Below are positions 57,824 to 64,000 of a stretch of 64,000 nucleotides of DNA, piece by piece. The position numbers and the translations under genes are program-made. The notes beneath the pieces are model-generated. The model did not search any database. It worked only from the letters and a program-made list of their open reading frames with translations, and had not been told where the DNA came from. The DNA lies in NCBI RefSeq assembly GCF_000744945.1, contig NZ_JQMX01000001.1, positions 496,001-560,000 on the forward strand, given 5' to 3'. Source of the stretch: Carnobacterium maltaromaticum DSM 20342 (GTDB lineage Bacteria; Bacillota; Bacilli; Lactobacillales; Carnobacteriaceae). Position 1 is the first letter of the stretch, and the number at the start of each line of letters is the position of its first letter.

Positions 57824-57971
57824 AGTTTTTCGTCCTCCAATATTGAATTACTTCATATAAATATACAGAGAGTATTCTCTATTAGAAATTATACTCCTAA
57901 TTGACATAAATTCCATGTATCTTAAATATTTCCACATTAAAACCTAATAGATATTTAATAATTTTTTATAG

Positions 57972-58016
57972 AAAAAAACGAACTACTTATCTCTTAGAGA
58001 AGTAATCCGTTTTTAT
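57972..58016 (-). terminator. Terminator of the hydrolase gene
   Basis: AAAAACG...ACTACTT and AAGTA..CGTTTTT pair with an inner CTCTTAGAG loop. Confidence 0.8.
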
Positions 58017-58019
58017 AAA

Positions 58020-58871
58020 TCAGTCCTTAGAAAGCCATACGATTAATTTTTGATAGGTCATTTGAGCTTCTTTAATGTTCGGGTCTTTATCAAAATCATG
58101 AGCTAGACCTTCAATTGTTATAAACTCTTTATTTAAAATATGTTGATTTAAGTATGCTCCAATTGAATAGGGAACATCTTGATCTGCAGTACTTTGAGCA
58201 ATAAAAGTTGGAGGTAACATTTTCAGCTCTTCATTAGTTAAGGAATAGTTGGAATAGTTTTGTTGGTGTTGTAAAATTAAATCAATCCATCGGCCGGTTT
58301 GTCGTGCATAGATGTAAATAGCGTACCTAGTCTCTAATGGCCCAGAAACAAGGGGCTTTGTTTGAATTAAGGCCTTTTTTGTTTCTTCAGAAATTTTAGG
58401 ATAGCGAAGATAAAATGAACTAGGTCTTAAATAAAAAGCTTCATTGATACTGTGATAACCATAAAAACTGATGAATTTTTTTGGCTGAACGGCTAGGGCG
58501 TTTTTTTGATATAAAAATCCAAGGTAAGCCCCGGCTGAACGACCAAATAAAATAAATTCATTACTTTTTAATTCTAAGCTCTGATTAGCTTGATTTAAAA
58601 ACCAGTTAATCCCAGTTTGAATGGCAGCTTCAATCTCAGGAAGTTCTACTTCTGGCGCCAAAGGGTAGTCTAATGTTAAAAAGTGATAACCAGCTGATAA
58701 AAATAATTGAATATATTCTTCAGGTAAATCAAATCGTGAACCCCATATTAACCCTCCGCCATGGAGATAGATGATGGTTTGATTTAAAGGGGTGCCTGTT
58801 GGTTGATAAAGTGATGCTTCTAATTGGTATTTTTCAGTTGTATGAAAAATAAAATCTTTGTATAAGAGCAT
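58020..58871 (-). CDS. Alpha/beta hydrolase, HSL/carboxylesterase-like
   Basis: 283 aa. The oxyanion-hole motif HGGG (37-40), nucleophile Ser112 in FGRSAGAY, catalytic Asp probably in TADQDVPY, and His in GLAHDF make a complete triad. No signal peptide. The substrate, a small ester or amide, is unknown. GGAGGG precedes the ATG. Divergent from allC. Confidence 0.87.
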   Translation of the reverse strand: MLLYKDFIFHTTEKYQLEASLYQPTGTPLNQTIIYLHGGGLIWGSRFDLPEEYIQLFLSAGYHFLTLDYPLAPEVELPEIEAAIQTGINWFLNQANQSLELKSNEFILFGRSAGAYLGFLYQKNALAVQPKKFISFYGYHSINEAFYLRPSSFYLRYPKISEETKKALIQTKPLVSGPLETRYAIYIYARQTGRWIDLILQHQQNYSNYSLTNEELKMLPPTFIAQSTADQDVPYSIGAYLNQHILNKEFITIEGLAHDFDKDPNIKEAQMTYQKLIVWLSKD

Positions 58872-59063
58872 GAAATCCCTCCAAGAGTTGGTACATTCTA
58901 AAAAAAGTAGTCTGTACGTTTAATTTAATTTTAGTATAACGAAATGTTGACTAAAGTACCAGAGCAAAAGGAACGAATTGATTAAAGCGATTTGGCTGTT
59001 ATGGACAAAGAGTTGCACATGGATTTAGCTTATTTGGACAATGCTATCTCAATGAATAGCGCT

Positions 59064-59079
59064 TACAATTATAAGTGTA
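59064..59079. promoter_or_regulatory. Near-palindrome upstream of allC
   Basis: TACAATTATAAGTGTA matches its reverse complement at 14 of 16 positions. It lies about 50 bases before the allC start. The remaining 58872-59127 gap shows no clear sigma-A promoter. A GG-N10-GC pattern (TGGACAAAGAGTTGCA, near 59000) resembles a sigma-54 site but has a poor -24 box. Confidence 0.4.
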
Positions 59080-59127
59080 GTAAAGACCTATAGTTGAATC
59101 AATTTTATCCAAGAAAGGAAGAAAAAA

Positions 59128-60366
59128 ATGACTCATTTAGATTTAGATAAGGAAGTACTAGAAAGTGTTAAATGGCTTTCTAATATTGGCGCAGATCCTA
59201 CAGGCGGAACAACACGTTTATTGTACTCTGATTCATGGTTAGAAGCTCAAAATGGCGTCAAGGCTAAATTAGAGGAAATTGGCATGACAACTAAATTTGA
59301 TGCTATTGGCAATTTATTTGGTCGTTTAGAAGGATCTAAATATCCAGAAGAAACTATTTTATCTGGTTCGCACATTGATACCGTTGTTAACGGTGGGAAG
59401 TTAGATGGGCAATTCGGAGTGTTATCGGCCTATTTAGCAGTTAAATTATTAAAAGAAAAGTATGGTCAACCATTACGTAGTTTAGAAGTTATTTCAATGG
59501 CTGAAGAAGAAGGTAGCCGTTTTCCTTATGCATTTTGGGGAAGTAAAAACCTGTTTAATGAAGCGAAAAAAGAAGATGTTATTGATATTTCAGATTTTAA
59601 CGGCATAAAATTTGTCGATGCTATGCATAATGTAGGTTTTGATTTTAAAGATGAGTCTGAACCAATTCGTGATGATATTAAAGCATTTGTTGAAATTCAT
59701 ATTGAACAAGGAAATGTTTTAGAGCTTGAAGGCAAATCAGTTGGAGTTGTGACAAGCATTGTTGGACAAAAACGCTATACAATTGTGTTAAAAGGTCAGG
59801 CAAATCATGCTGGAACGACACCAATGAAATACCGTAAAGATGCAGTTTACGCGTTTAGTAAAATATGTGCTCAATCAATTGATAAGGCTCGTGAGGTTGG
59901 AGAACCATTAGTGTTAACTTTTGGAAAAGTTGAACCAAAACCAAATACAGTTAATGTTGTTCCAGGAGAAGTTCTATTCACGATGGATTGTCGTCATACC
60001 AATCAAGCTGAATTAGATGCTTTTACAGCTGAAATTGAAGCAGATATGAAGAGAATAGCTGAGGAAATGGGAATGGAGATTGAGATTGATCTTTGGATGA
60101 ATGAGCCTCCAGTTCCAATGGACGAAAAAATTATCAATGTGTTAAAAGAAGTTTCTGAAGCTGAGGGAATTAATTATCGAATGATGCATAGTGGAGCGGG
60201 TCATGATTCACAAATTATTGCACCTCATATTCCAACTGCTATGATTTTTGTACCAAGTATTGGTGGAATTAGCCATAACCCAGCTGAAGATACTAAAAAC
60301 GAGGATTTAGTTGAGGGTGTTCGAACAATGGCAGCGGCACTTTATAAGTTAGCTTATGTAGACTAG
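59128..60366 (+). CDS. allC: Allantoate amidohydrolase
   Basis: 412 aa, M20 family. SGSHIDTVVNGGKLDGQFGVL carries the first metal His and the bridging Asp. MAEEEGSRFPYAFWGSKN has the catalytic Glu pair, EIHIEQG the further ligand, and SGAGHDSQ the C-terminal His. The pattern follows E. coli AllC closely. It converts allantoate to ureidoglycine with release of ammonia and CO2, using Mn/Zn in the cytoplasm. GAAAGGAAG precedes the ATG. First gene of the allantoin cluster; two copies of the dispersed repeat separate it from the MFS gene. Ureidopropionase-type relatives are possible, but the allE and allD neighbours settle the choice. Confidence 0.92.
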   Translation: MTHLDLDKEVLESVKWLSNIGADPTGGTTRLLYSDSWLEAQNGVKAKLEEIGMTTKFDAIGNLFGRLEGSKYPEETILSGSHIDTVVNGGKLDGQFGVLSAYLAVKLLKEKYGQPLRSLEVISMAEEEGSRFPYAFWGSKNLFNEAKKEDVIDISDFNGIKFVDAMHNVGFDFKDESEPIRDDIKAFVEIHIEQGNVLELEGKSVGVVTSIVGQKRYTIVLKGQANHAGTTPMKYRKDAVYAFSKICAQSIDKAREVGEPLVLTFGKVEPKPNTVNVVPGEVLFTMDCRHTNQAELDAFTAEIEADMKRIAEEMGMEIEIDLWMNEPPVPMDEKIINVLKEVSEAEGINYRMMHSGAGHDSQIIAPHIPTAMIFVPSIGGISHNPAEDTKNEDLVEGVRTMAAALYKLAYVD

Positions 60367-60384
60367 TTAATCAGAAAATTTTAA

Positions 60385-60433
60385 TTGACCCAAATGCGAT
60401 AAATTAGTGAGTTATTTGGGTCAACTTTTTATT
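60385..60433 (+). terminator. Terminator of allC
   Basis: TTGACCCAAAT and ATTTGGGTCAA, 11-bp stem, then TTTTTATT that runs directly into the first repeat copy. Confidence 0.88.
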
Positions 60434-60554
60434 AAGGCTAGTTTTTTTGAGCCTACTCCTCGAGAAAAAGATAAAAATTCGAGATGGCAAAAAACGCCAT
60501 ATCAATTTTTCCTATTTTCTTGCCGGAGCTAACCGGCTCAACAAACTTTTTATT
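60434..60554 (+). repeat. Dispersed hairpin repeat, copy A1
   Basis: Outer stem TTGAGCC (60447-60453) with GGCTCAA (60535-60541). Inner stem ATGGC/GCCAT replaces the GTGGC/GCCAC of other copies, a compensatory change; AAAAATT/AATTTTT replaces GAAATTT/AAATTTC. Middle stem CGAGAAAA with TTTTCTTG. CTCC pairs with GGAG in the internal loop. Confidence 0.9.
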
Positions 60555-60675
60555 AAGGCCAGTTCTTTTGAGCCAGTCCTTCGGAAAAAAGATAAAATTT
60601 CGAGGTGGCAAAAAACGCCACATCAAATTTCCCTATTTTTCTGCCAGGCCTAACCGGCTCAACAAACTTTTTATT
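60555..60675 (+). repeat. Dispersed hairpin repeat, copy A2
   Basis: Tandem neighbour of A1. Outer stem TTGAGCC (60568-60574) with GGCTCAA (60656-60662); inner stem GTGGC/GCCAC; middle stem CGGAAAAA with TTTTTCTG. Ends in CTTTTTATTAT directly followed by the AGGAGG site of the MFS gene. Confidence 0.9.
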
Positions 60676-60691
60676 ATAGGAGGAATTATTA

Positions 60692-61948
60692 ATGGAGAAT
60701 CAGCAAGTTGCAAAGAAAAAAGGCTTGGAATATTGGCAACAGATTATTATTATGTTGTGTTTAGGTTGGACAGTTATTTGGATTTATCGTTCAGCTTTGT
60801 CGCCAATTTTTCCAGAGTTAAACCTATCTTTAGGTGGCGGAATTAGTGATAGTTCTTTAGGGGCTATTGCCAGCTTTTATTTCTTTGGTTATACAGGGAT
60901 GCAAATTCCAGCAGGTATTTTAGTTGATAAATTTGGGAAGAAAATGGTTTTAATTCCTGGTTTTACATTGTTTGCTTTAGCTGCAATCGTCATTGCAAAT
61001 GCTAATGGTATTACTATGGTTTATGCAGGAAGTTTAATGGCTGGTATTGGATGTGGATCTTATTATGGTTCTGCCTATTCATTATCATCTGAAAGTATTC
61101 CGCAAGAACGTCGTGGACTTTCAACAGCAATTATTAATAGTGGTTCCGCAGTGGGTATGGGGATCGGTCTTATTTTATCAAGTTTACTAGTAAAACAATT
61201 AGGTTTGCCTTGGCAAATTATGATGTATTTAGTAGCAATCTTAGTTGTCTTAATCATGATTGTCTTTATAAAAGTTATTCGTACGACTCCAGATGCTGTT
61301 GTGAATCATCCAACGGCTAAAGCAAAACATGATCCTGAGGATAAAGTTTCAATGAGCACTTTATTTGCTCCACATATGATTGCTTCCTATGTTCTTTATT
61401 TCGCAACATGTTATGGCTATTATATGGTTGTTACATGGTTGCCATCATTTTTACAGCAAGAACGTGGATTTGAAGGGGTTGCAATTGGTTTTTCTTCTGC
61501 CTTAGTTGCTTTTTCAGCTATTCCTGGAGCGTTGTTCTTTAGTCGTTTATCTGATAAGTTTCAAGACAAAAAAATTCAATTTATTGTTGTACTAGAATTA
61601 TTAGCTGCAGCGATGCTTGTTTTAACTGTTATGGCTCCTACATCTGGTGTCTTACTTGTTGGGTTAGTGTTATATGGATTATTAGGAAAATTAGCTGTTG
61701 AACCAATTATCATTTCTTATATCGGGGATACTGCACCGAAAAAAGGCTATGGAACAACTTTTGGAGTCTTCAATTTCTTTGGTATGAGTTCCTCAGTATT
61801 GGCACCTTGGGTTACAGGAGTGATCTCTGATGCTACAGGTTCAAAAGTTAATGGATTCTTTTTATCAGCTATTATCATGGTTGTTGGGACCGTTCTATTT
61901 TTAGGAGCCAACATTATGATGAAAAATAAAAAAGCTAAAGCGAAATAA
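60692..61948 (+). CDS. MFS transporter, probable allantoin-pathway uptake
   Basis: 418 aa with 12 predicted spans. The MFS motif A is present after span 2 (GILVDKFGKKMVLIPG) and in the second half (FSRLSDKFQDKK). It belongs to the anion/nitrate-type MFS branch by general pattern; the substrate is inferred from position between allC and allE and could be allantoin, allantoate or ureidoglycolate. AGGAGG lies ahead of the ATG. Longer open frames upstream only translate the repeat. Confidence 0.85.
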   Translation: MENQQVAKKKGLEYWQQIIIMLCLGWTVIWIYRSALSPIFPELNLSLGGGISDSSLGAIASFYFFGYTGMQIPAGILVDKFGKKMVLIPGFTLFALAAIVIANANGITMVYAGSLMAGIGCGSYYGSAYSLSSESIPQERRGLSTAIINSGSAVGMGIGLILSSLLVKQLGLPWQIMMYLVAILVVLIMIVFIKVIRTTPDAVVNHPTAKAKHDPEDKVSMSTLFAPHMIASYVLYFATCYGYYMVVTWLPSFLQQERGFEGVAIGFSSALVAFSAIPGALFFSRLSDKFQDKKIQFIVVLELLAAAMLVLTVMAPTSGVLLVGLVLYGLLGKLAVEPIIISYIGDTAPKKGYGTTFGVFNFFGMSSSVLAPWVTGVISDATGSKVNGFFLSAIIMVVGTVLFLGANIMMKNKKAKAK

Positions 61949-61977
61949 GTATTTTTAGCAAATAGATTGGGAATGTA

Positions 61978-62003
61978 GGCTGAGACTTTCTCAGCCTCAT
62001 TTC
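61978..62003 (+). terminator. Hairpin between MFS gene and allE
   Basis: GGCTGAGA and TCTCAGCC with a three-base loop, followed by TCATTTC rather than a T run. At most a weak terminator; it may reduce read-through to allE. Confidence 0.5.
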
Positions 62004-62044
62004 AACCAATAAAACAGAAGAAAATTAAAGTGAGGGATTTTTAA

Positions 62045-62830
62045 ATGGGTTATAGAAATAAAAATACAGGTTACAATGATGATTTATTAGCGTCACGTTC
62101 AATTATAAGAAGAGGCAACTTTGCTTTGATTCCACCAGATGGTTTAGTGAATAATACAATTCCAGGTTTTGAAAATTGTGAACTATCAATTCTTTCATCA
62201 CCTAAATTAGGTGCAAGCTTTGTTGATTATTTGGTTACATTGTTACCAAATGGGAAAAATACACGTGGATTCGGTGAACCAGGAGTTGAGACTTTTGTCT
62301 ATGTACTTTCTGGAAAAGTTAAAATAAGTGATGGTGAAAACGAATACATTCATACGGATGGAGGCTATGTCTACTTACCCGCTGGAAAAAAAATGTATTT
62401 AGAAAATATTTATGGCGAAAATAGTGAACTCTTCCTATATAAAAAACGCTATGAAGCAATTGATGGATATGAAGCTCATGTAGTTTCTGGAAATACAAAT
62501 GACATTCAAGCTGAAGAGTATGAAGGTATGAGCGATGTTCTTTTAACTGATTTACTACCTAAAGGTTTAGGGTTTGATATGAATTTCCATATTCTATCTT
62601 TTAAACCTGGAGCTAGCCATGGTTATATTGAAACCCATGTCCAAGAACACGGTGCTTATATGTTATCGGGTGCTGGAGTCTATGTACTAGATAATGAATG
62701 GTTACCAATTAAAAAGGGAGACTATTTATTTATGGGAGCATACGTTCCTCAAGCAACTTATGCAGTTGGACGTGATGAAAGCTTTAGTTATTTATACTCT
62801 AAAGATTGTAACCGAGATGCACAAATATAA
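62045..62830 (+). CDS. allE: (S)-ureidoglycine aminohydrolase
   Basis: 261 aa, bicupin. The first cupin is about 60-125 (GFGEPGVETFVYVLSGKVKI) and the second about 175-250 (ASHGYIETHVQEHGAYMLSGAGVY), which holds the Mn-binding Glu/His set. The N-terminus YRNKNTGYNDDLLASRSIIRRGNFALIPPDGLVNN is typical of AllE. It releases ammonia from ureidoglycine, the AllC product, to give (S)-ureidoglycolate. AGTGAGGG lies upstream. Followed by allD after 30 bases. Confidence 0.94.
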   Translation: MGYRNKNTGYNDDLLASRSIIRRGNFALIPPDGLVNNTIPGFENCELSILSSPKLGASFVDYLVTLLPNGKNTRGFGEPGVETFVYVLSGKVKISDGENEYIHTDGGYVYLPAGKKMYLENIYGENSELFLYKKRYEAIDGYEAHVVSGNTNDIQAEEYEGMSDVLLTDLLPKGLGFDMNFHILSFKPGASHGYIETHVQEHGAYMLSGAGVYVLDNEWLPIKKGDYLFMGAYVPQATYAVGRDESFSYLYSKDCNRDAQI

Positions 62831-62860
62831 ATTTTATTCGTAGAAAGCGAGTTTTTAGTC

Positions 62861-63934
62861 ATGACAGAATTAGAAATGGTTCGAGTAACCGAATCCGAAT
62901 TACATGAATTAATTCAAAAAAAATTAGAAAAAGCAGGTTTATCAAGTTTACATGCAAATACTGTAGCTGAAACCTTAGCTTTTGCCGATGCAAGAGGTAT
63001 TCATTCTCATGGAGCTGTTCGGGTTGATTATTATGCTGAAAGAATCGCTAAAGGTGGAAGTAATTTAACACCTAATTTTAAATTCAATCAAACTGGACCA
63101 AGTACAGGGATTTTTGAAGCCGATAATGGAGTTGGGCATTATGCGTCCAATGAAGCTTTGAAAGAGGCTATTCGTTTGGCTAAGGAGACTGGAATTGGCG
63201 TTGTAGGTGTTCACCAAATGGGGCACAGTGGAGCTTTAGCTTATTTTGTTAAACAAGCAGCCGAAGCTGATATGATTGCTTTATCAGTTTGTCAGTCAGA
63301 TCCAATGGTCGTACCTTTTGGTGGTGCAGAACCTTATTTCGGAACCAATCCAATTGCCTTTGCTGCCCCTAGAAAAGATCATACTCCTGTTGTTTTTGAT
63401 ATGGCGACAACGGTTCAAGCTTGGGGAAAAATTTTAGATGCTCGTGCTCGCAATGTTGATATACCAGATACGTGGGCCGTTGATGGTTCAGGCAATCCAA
63501 CAACTAATCCTCATGAGGTAAAAGCATTGTTACCAATCGCTGGTCCAAAAGGCTATGGCTTAATGATGATGGTCGATATCTTATCTGGAACCTTATTAGG
63601 CTTACCATTTGGGAAACATGTTTCTTCCATGTATACTGATATTACAGCTGGTCGTAATTTAGGACAGTTACACATTATTATTAATCCAAGCTTCTTTACT
63701 GATTTAGATAAATTTAAAGCAGATGTGAATCAAATGGTGGAAGAGCTTCATAATACGAAGCCGGCATCAGGGTTTGATCAAGTTTTATATCCAGGGGAAC
63801 TATCTGAAATTGTTTCTGAAAAATATAAAAAAGAGGGTATTCCAATAGTGAAAGAAATCTATGACTATTTAGTTAGTGAAACGATTCATTTTAATCGCTA
63901 TGACAAGGCTAGTGCTTTTGGGGAGCAAGACTAG
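62861..63934 (+). CDS. allD: Ureidoglycolate dehydrogenase
   Basis: 357 aa, LDH2/MDH2 family (not the classical Rossmann type). It has FADARGIHSHGAVRVDYYAERI with the catalytic His, GVHQMGHSGALAYF, and GTNPIAFAAPR with the NAD-binding segment, then GPKGYGLMMMVDILSG. It oxidises (S)-ureidoglycolate to oxalurate with NAD. AGAAAGCGAG is a modest site ahead of the ATG; a second in-frame ATG lies 15 bases further. Probably co-transcribed with allE. The later oxamate/carbamate genes would be outside the window. Confidence 0.93.
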   Translation: MTELEMVRVTESELHELIQKKLEKAGLSSLHANTVAETLAFADARGIHSHGAVRVDYYAERIAKGGSNLTPNFKFNQTGPSTGIFEADNGVGHYASNEALKEAIRLAKETGIGVVGVHQMGHSGALAYFVKQAAEADMIALSVCQSDPMVVPFGGAEPYFGTNPIAFAAPRKDHTPVVFDMATTVQAWGKILDARARNVDIPDTWAVDGSGNPTTNPHEVKALLPIAGPKGYGLMMMVDILSGTLLGLPFGKHVSSMYTDITAGRNLGQLHIIINPSFFTDLDKFKADVNQMVEELHNTKPASGFDQVLYPGELSEIVSEKYKKEGIPIVKEIYDYLVSETIHFNRYDKASAFGEQD

Positions 63935-64000
63935 TCACTAAAATTGAAAATTAGGTTGATTTATCAAATGAGAAGTTAAATTAACCAGATATAAATAGTA

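Noticed and set aside
58995..59015. Sigma-54 promoter (TGGACAAAGAGTTGCA) before allC
   Set aside because: Spacing and the TTGCA half fit, but the -24 half reads TGGACA instead of TGGCAC, and no enhancer-binding protein gene is visible. Left as a remote possibility.
60363..60385. CodY-box-like sequence after allC (AATTTTCTGA on the minus strand)
   Set aside because: Only about two thirds of the 15-base consensus matches and it lies in a terminator region, not a promoter.
60434..60675. CRISPR-like tandem repeat
   Set aside because: Only two units of about 120 bp with no spacers, no cas genes, and long internal pairing; not a CRISPR array.
60447..60846. Open reading frames over the repeats ahead of the MFS gene
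   Set aside because: Same repeat translation; the second runs into the MFS gene in another frame. No initiation signals.

Overview
The window is AT-rich DNA from a low-GC Gram-positive bacterium of the Lactobacillales. Carnobacterium or a close relative fits best. The basis is codon and base composition, strong AGGAGG-type ribosome binding sites, a RexB/AddB-AddA pair, a glycine T-box, a sortase, and an allantoin-degradation cluster. Genus is inferred from gene content only. Much of the window follows the Bacillus subtilis order ccpN-yqfL-zur / rpsU-yqeY-phoH-pgpH-ybeY-dgkA-cdd-era-recO-glyQ-glyS-dnaG-rpoD-trmK-nif3, broken by accessory insertions.

Layout. 1-10 kb: end of endonuclease IV; a DUF2207 membrane protein; a minus-strand two-component/ABC unit (response regulator, ATPase, permease, kinase without a sensor domain); a complete IS1380-family element; psiE; a lemA-TPM pair. 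10.3-14.9 kb: the str operon rpsL-rpsG-fusA-tuf. 15-17.5 kb, minus strand: ccpN with two tandem pyruvate,phosphate dikinase regulatory proteins. 17.6-26.5 kb: zur, rpsU-yqeY, a MarR regulator with a small membrane protein that carry matching promoter/operator modules, then phoH-pgpH-ybeY-dgkA-cdd-era-recO. 26.5-29.2 kb: an inserted pair, a secreted surface protein with a non-standard sorting signal (LAQTN) and a sortase with a long cytoplasmic N-terminus. 29.2-37.7 kb: T-box-controlled glyQ-glyS, an ABC exporter, dnaG-rpoD. 37.8-46.6 kb: a lipoprotein, an orphan 77-aa gene with a DUF1003 protein, a coiled-coil protein with a GH73/LysM hydrolase, trmK-nif3-pepT, small conserved genes and a peptidase E homologue. 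46.8-54.2 kb: rexB-addA recombination nuclease. 54.2-58.9 kb: C39-like peptidase, MepB family, a small unknown, a POT peptide transporter, an alpha/beta hydrolase. 59-64 kb: allC, an MFS transporter, allE, allD.

The strongest unexplained signal is a dispersed element of about 120 bp present in five copies at three loci (5.05-5.29, 32.58-32.70 and 60.43-60.68 kb). Each copy folds into one long interrupted hairpin. Copies that differ in sequence keep the pairing by compensatory changes. In all three loci the element lies in the same orientation directly in front of the ribosome binding site of a transporter gene. At two loci it begins at the U-tract of an upstream terminator. It could be an ERIC-like mobile palindrome or a structured mRNA leader; the sequence alone does not decide. 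Other notable points are the LAQTN substrate-sortase pair, an A8 tract that puts the best start of the DUF1003 gene out of frame, the duplicated operator module at 19.15 and 19.70 kb, and the twin dikinase regulators.
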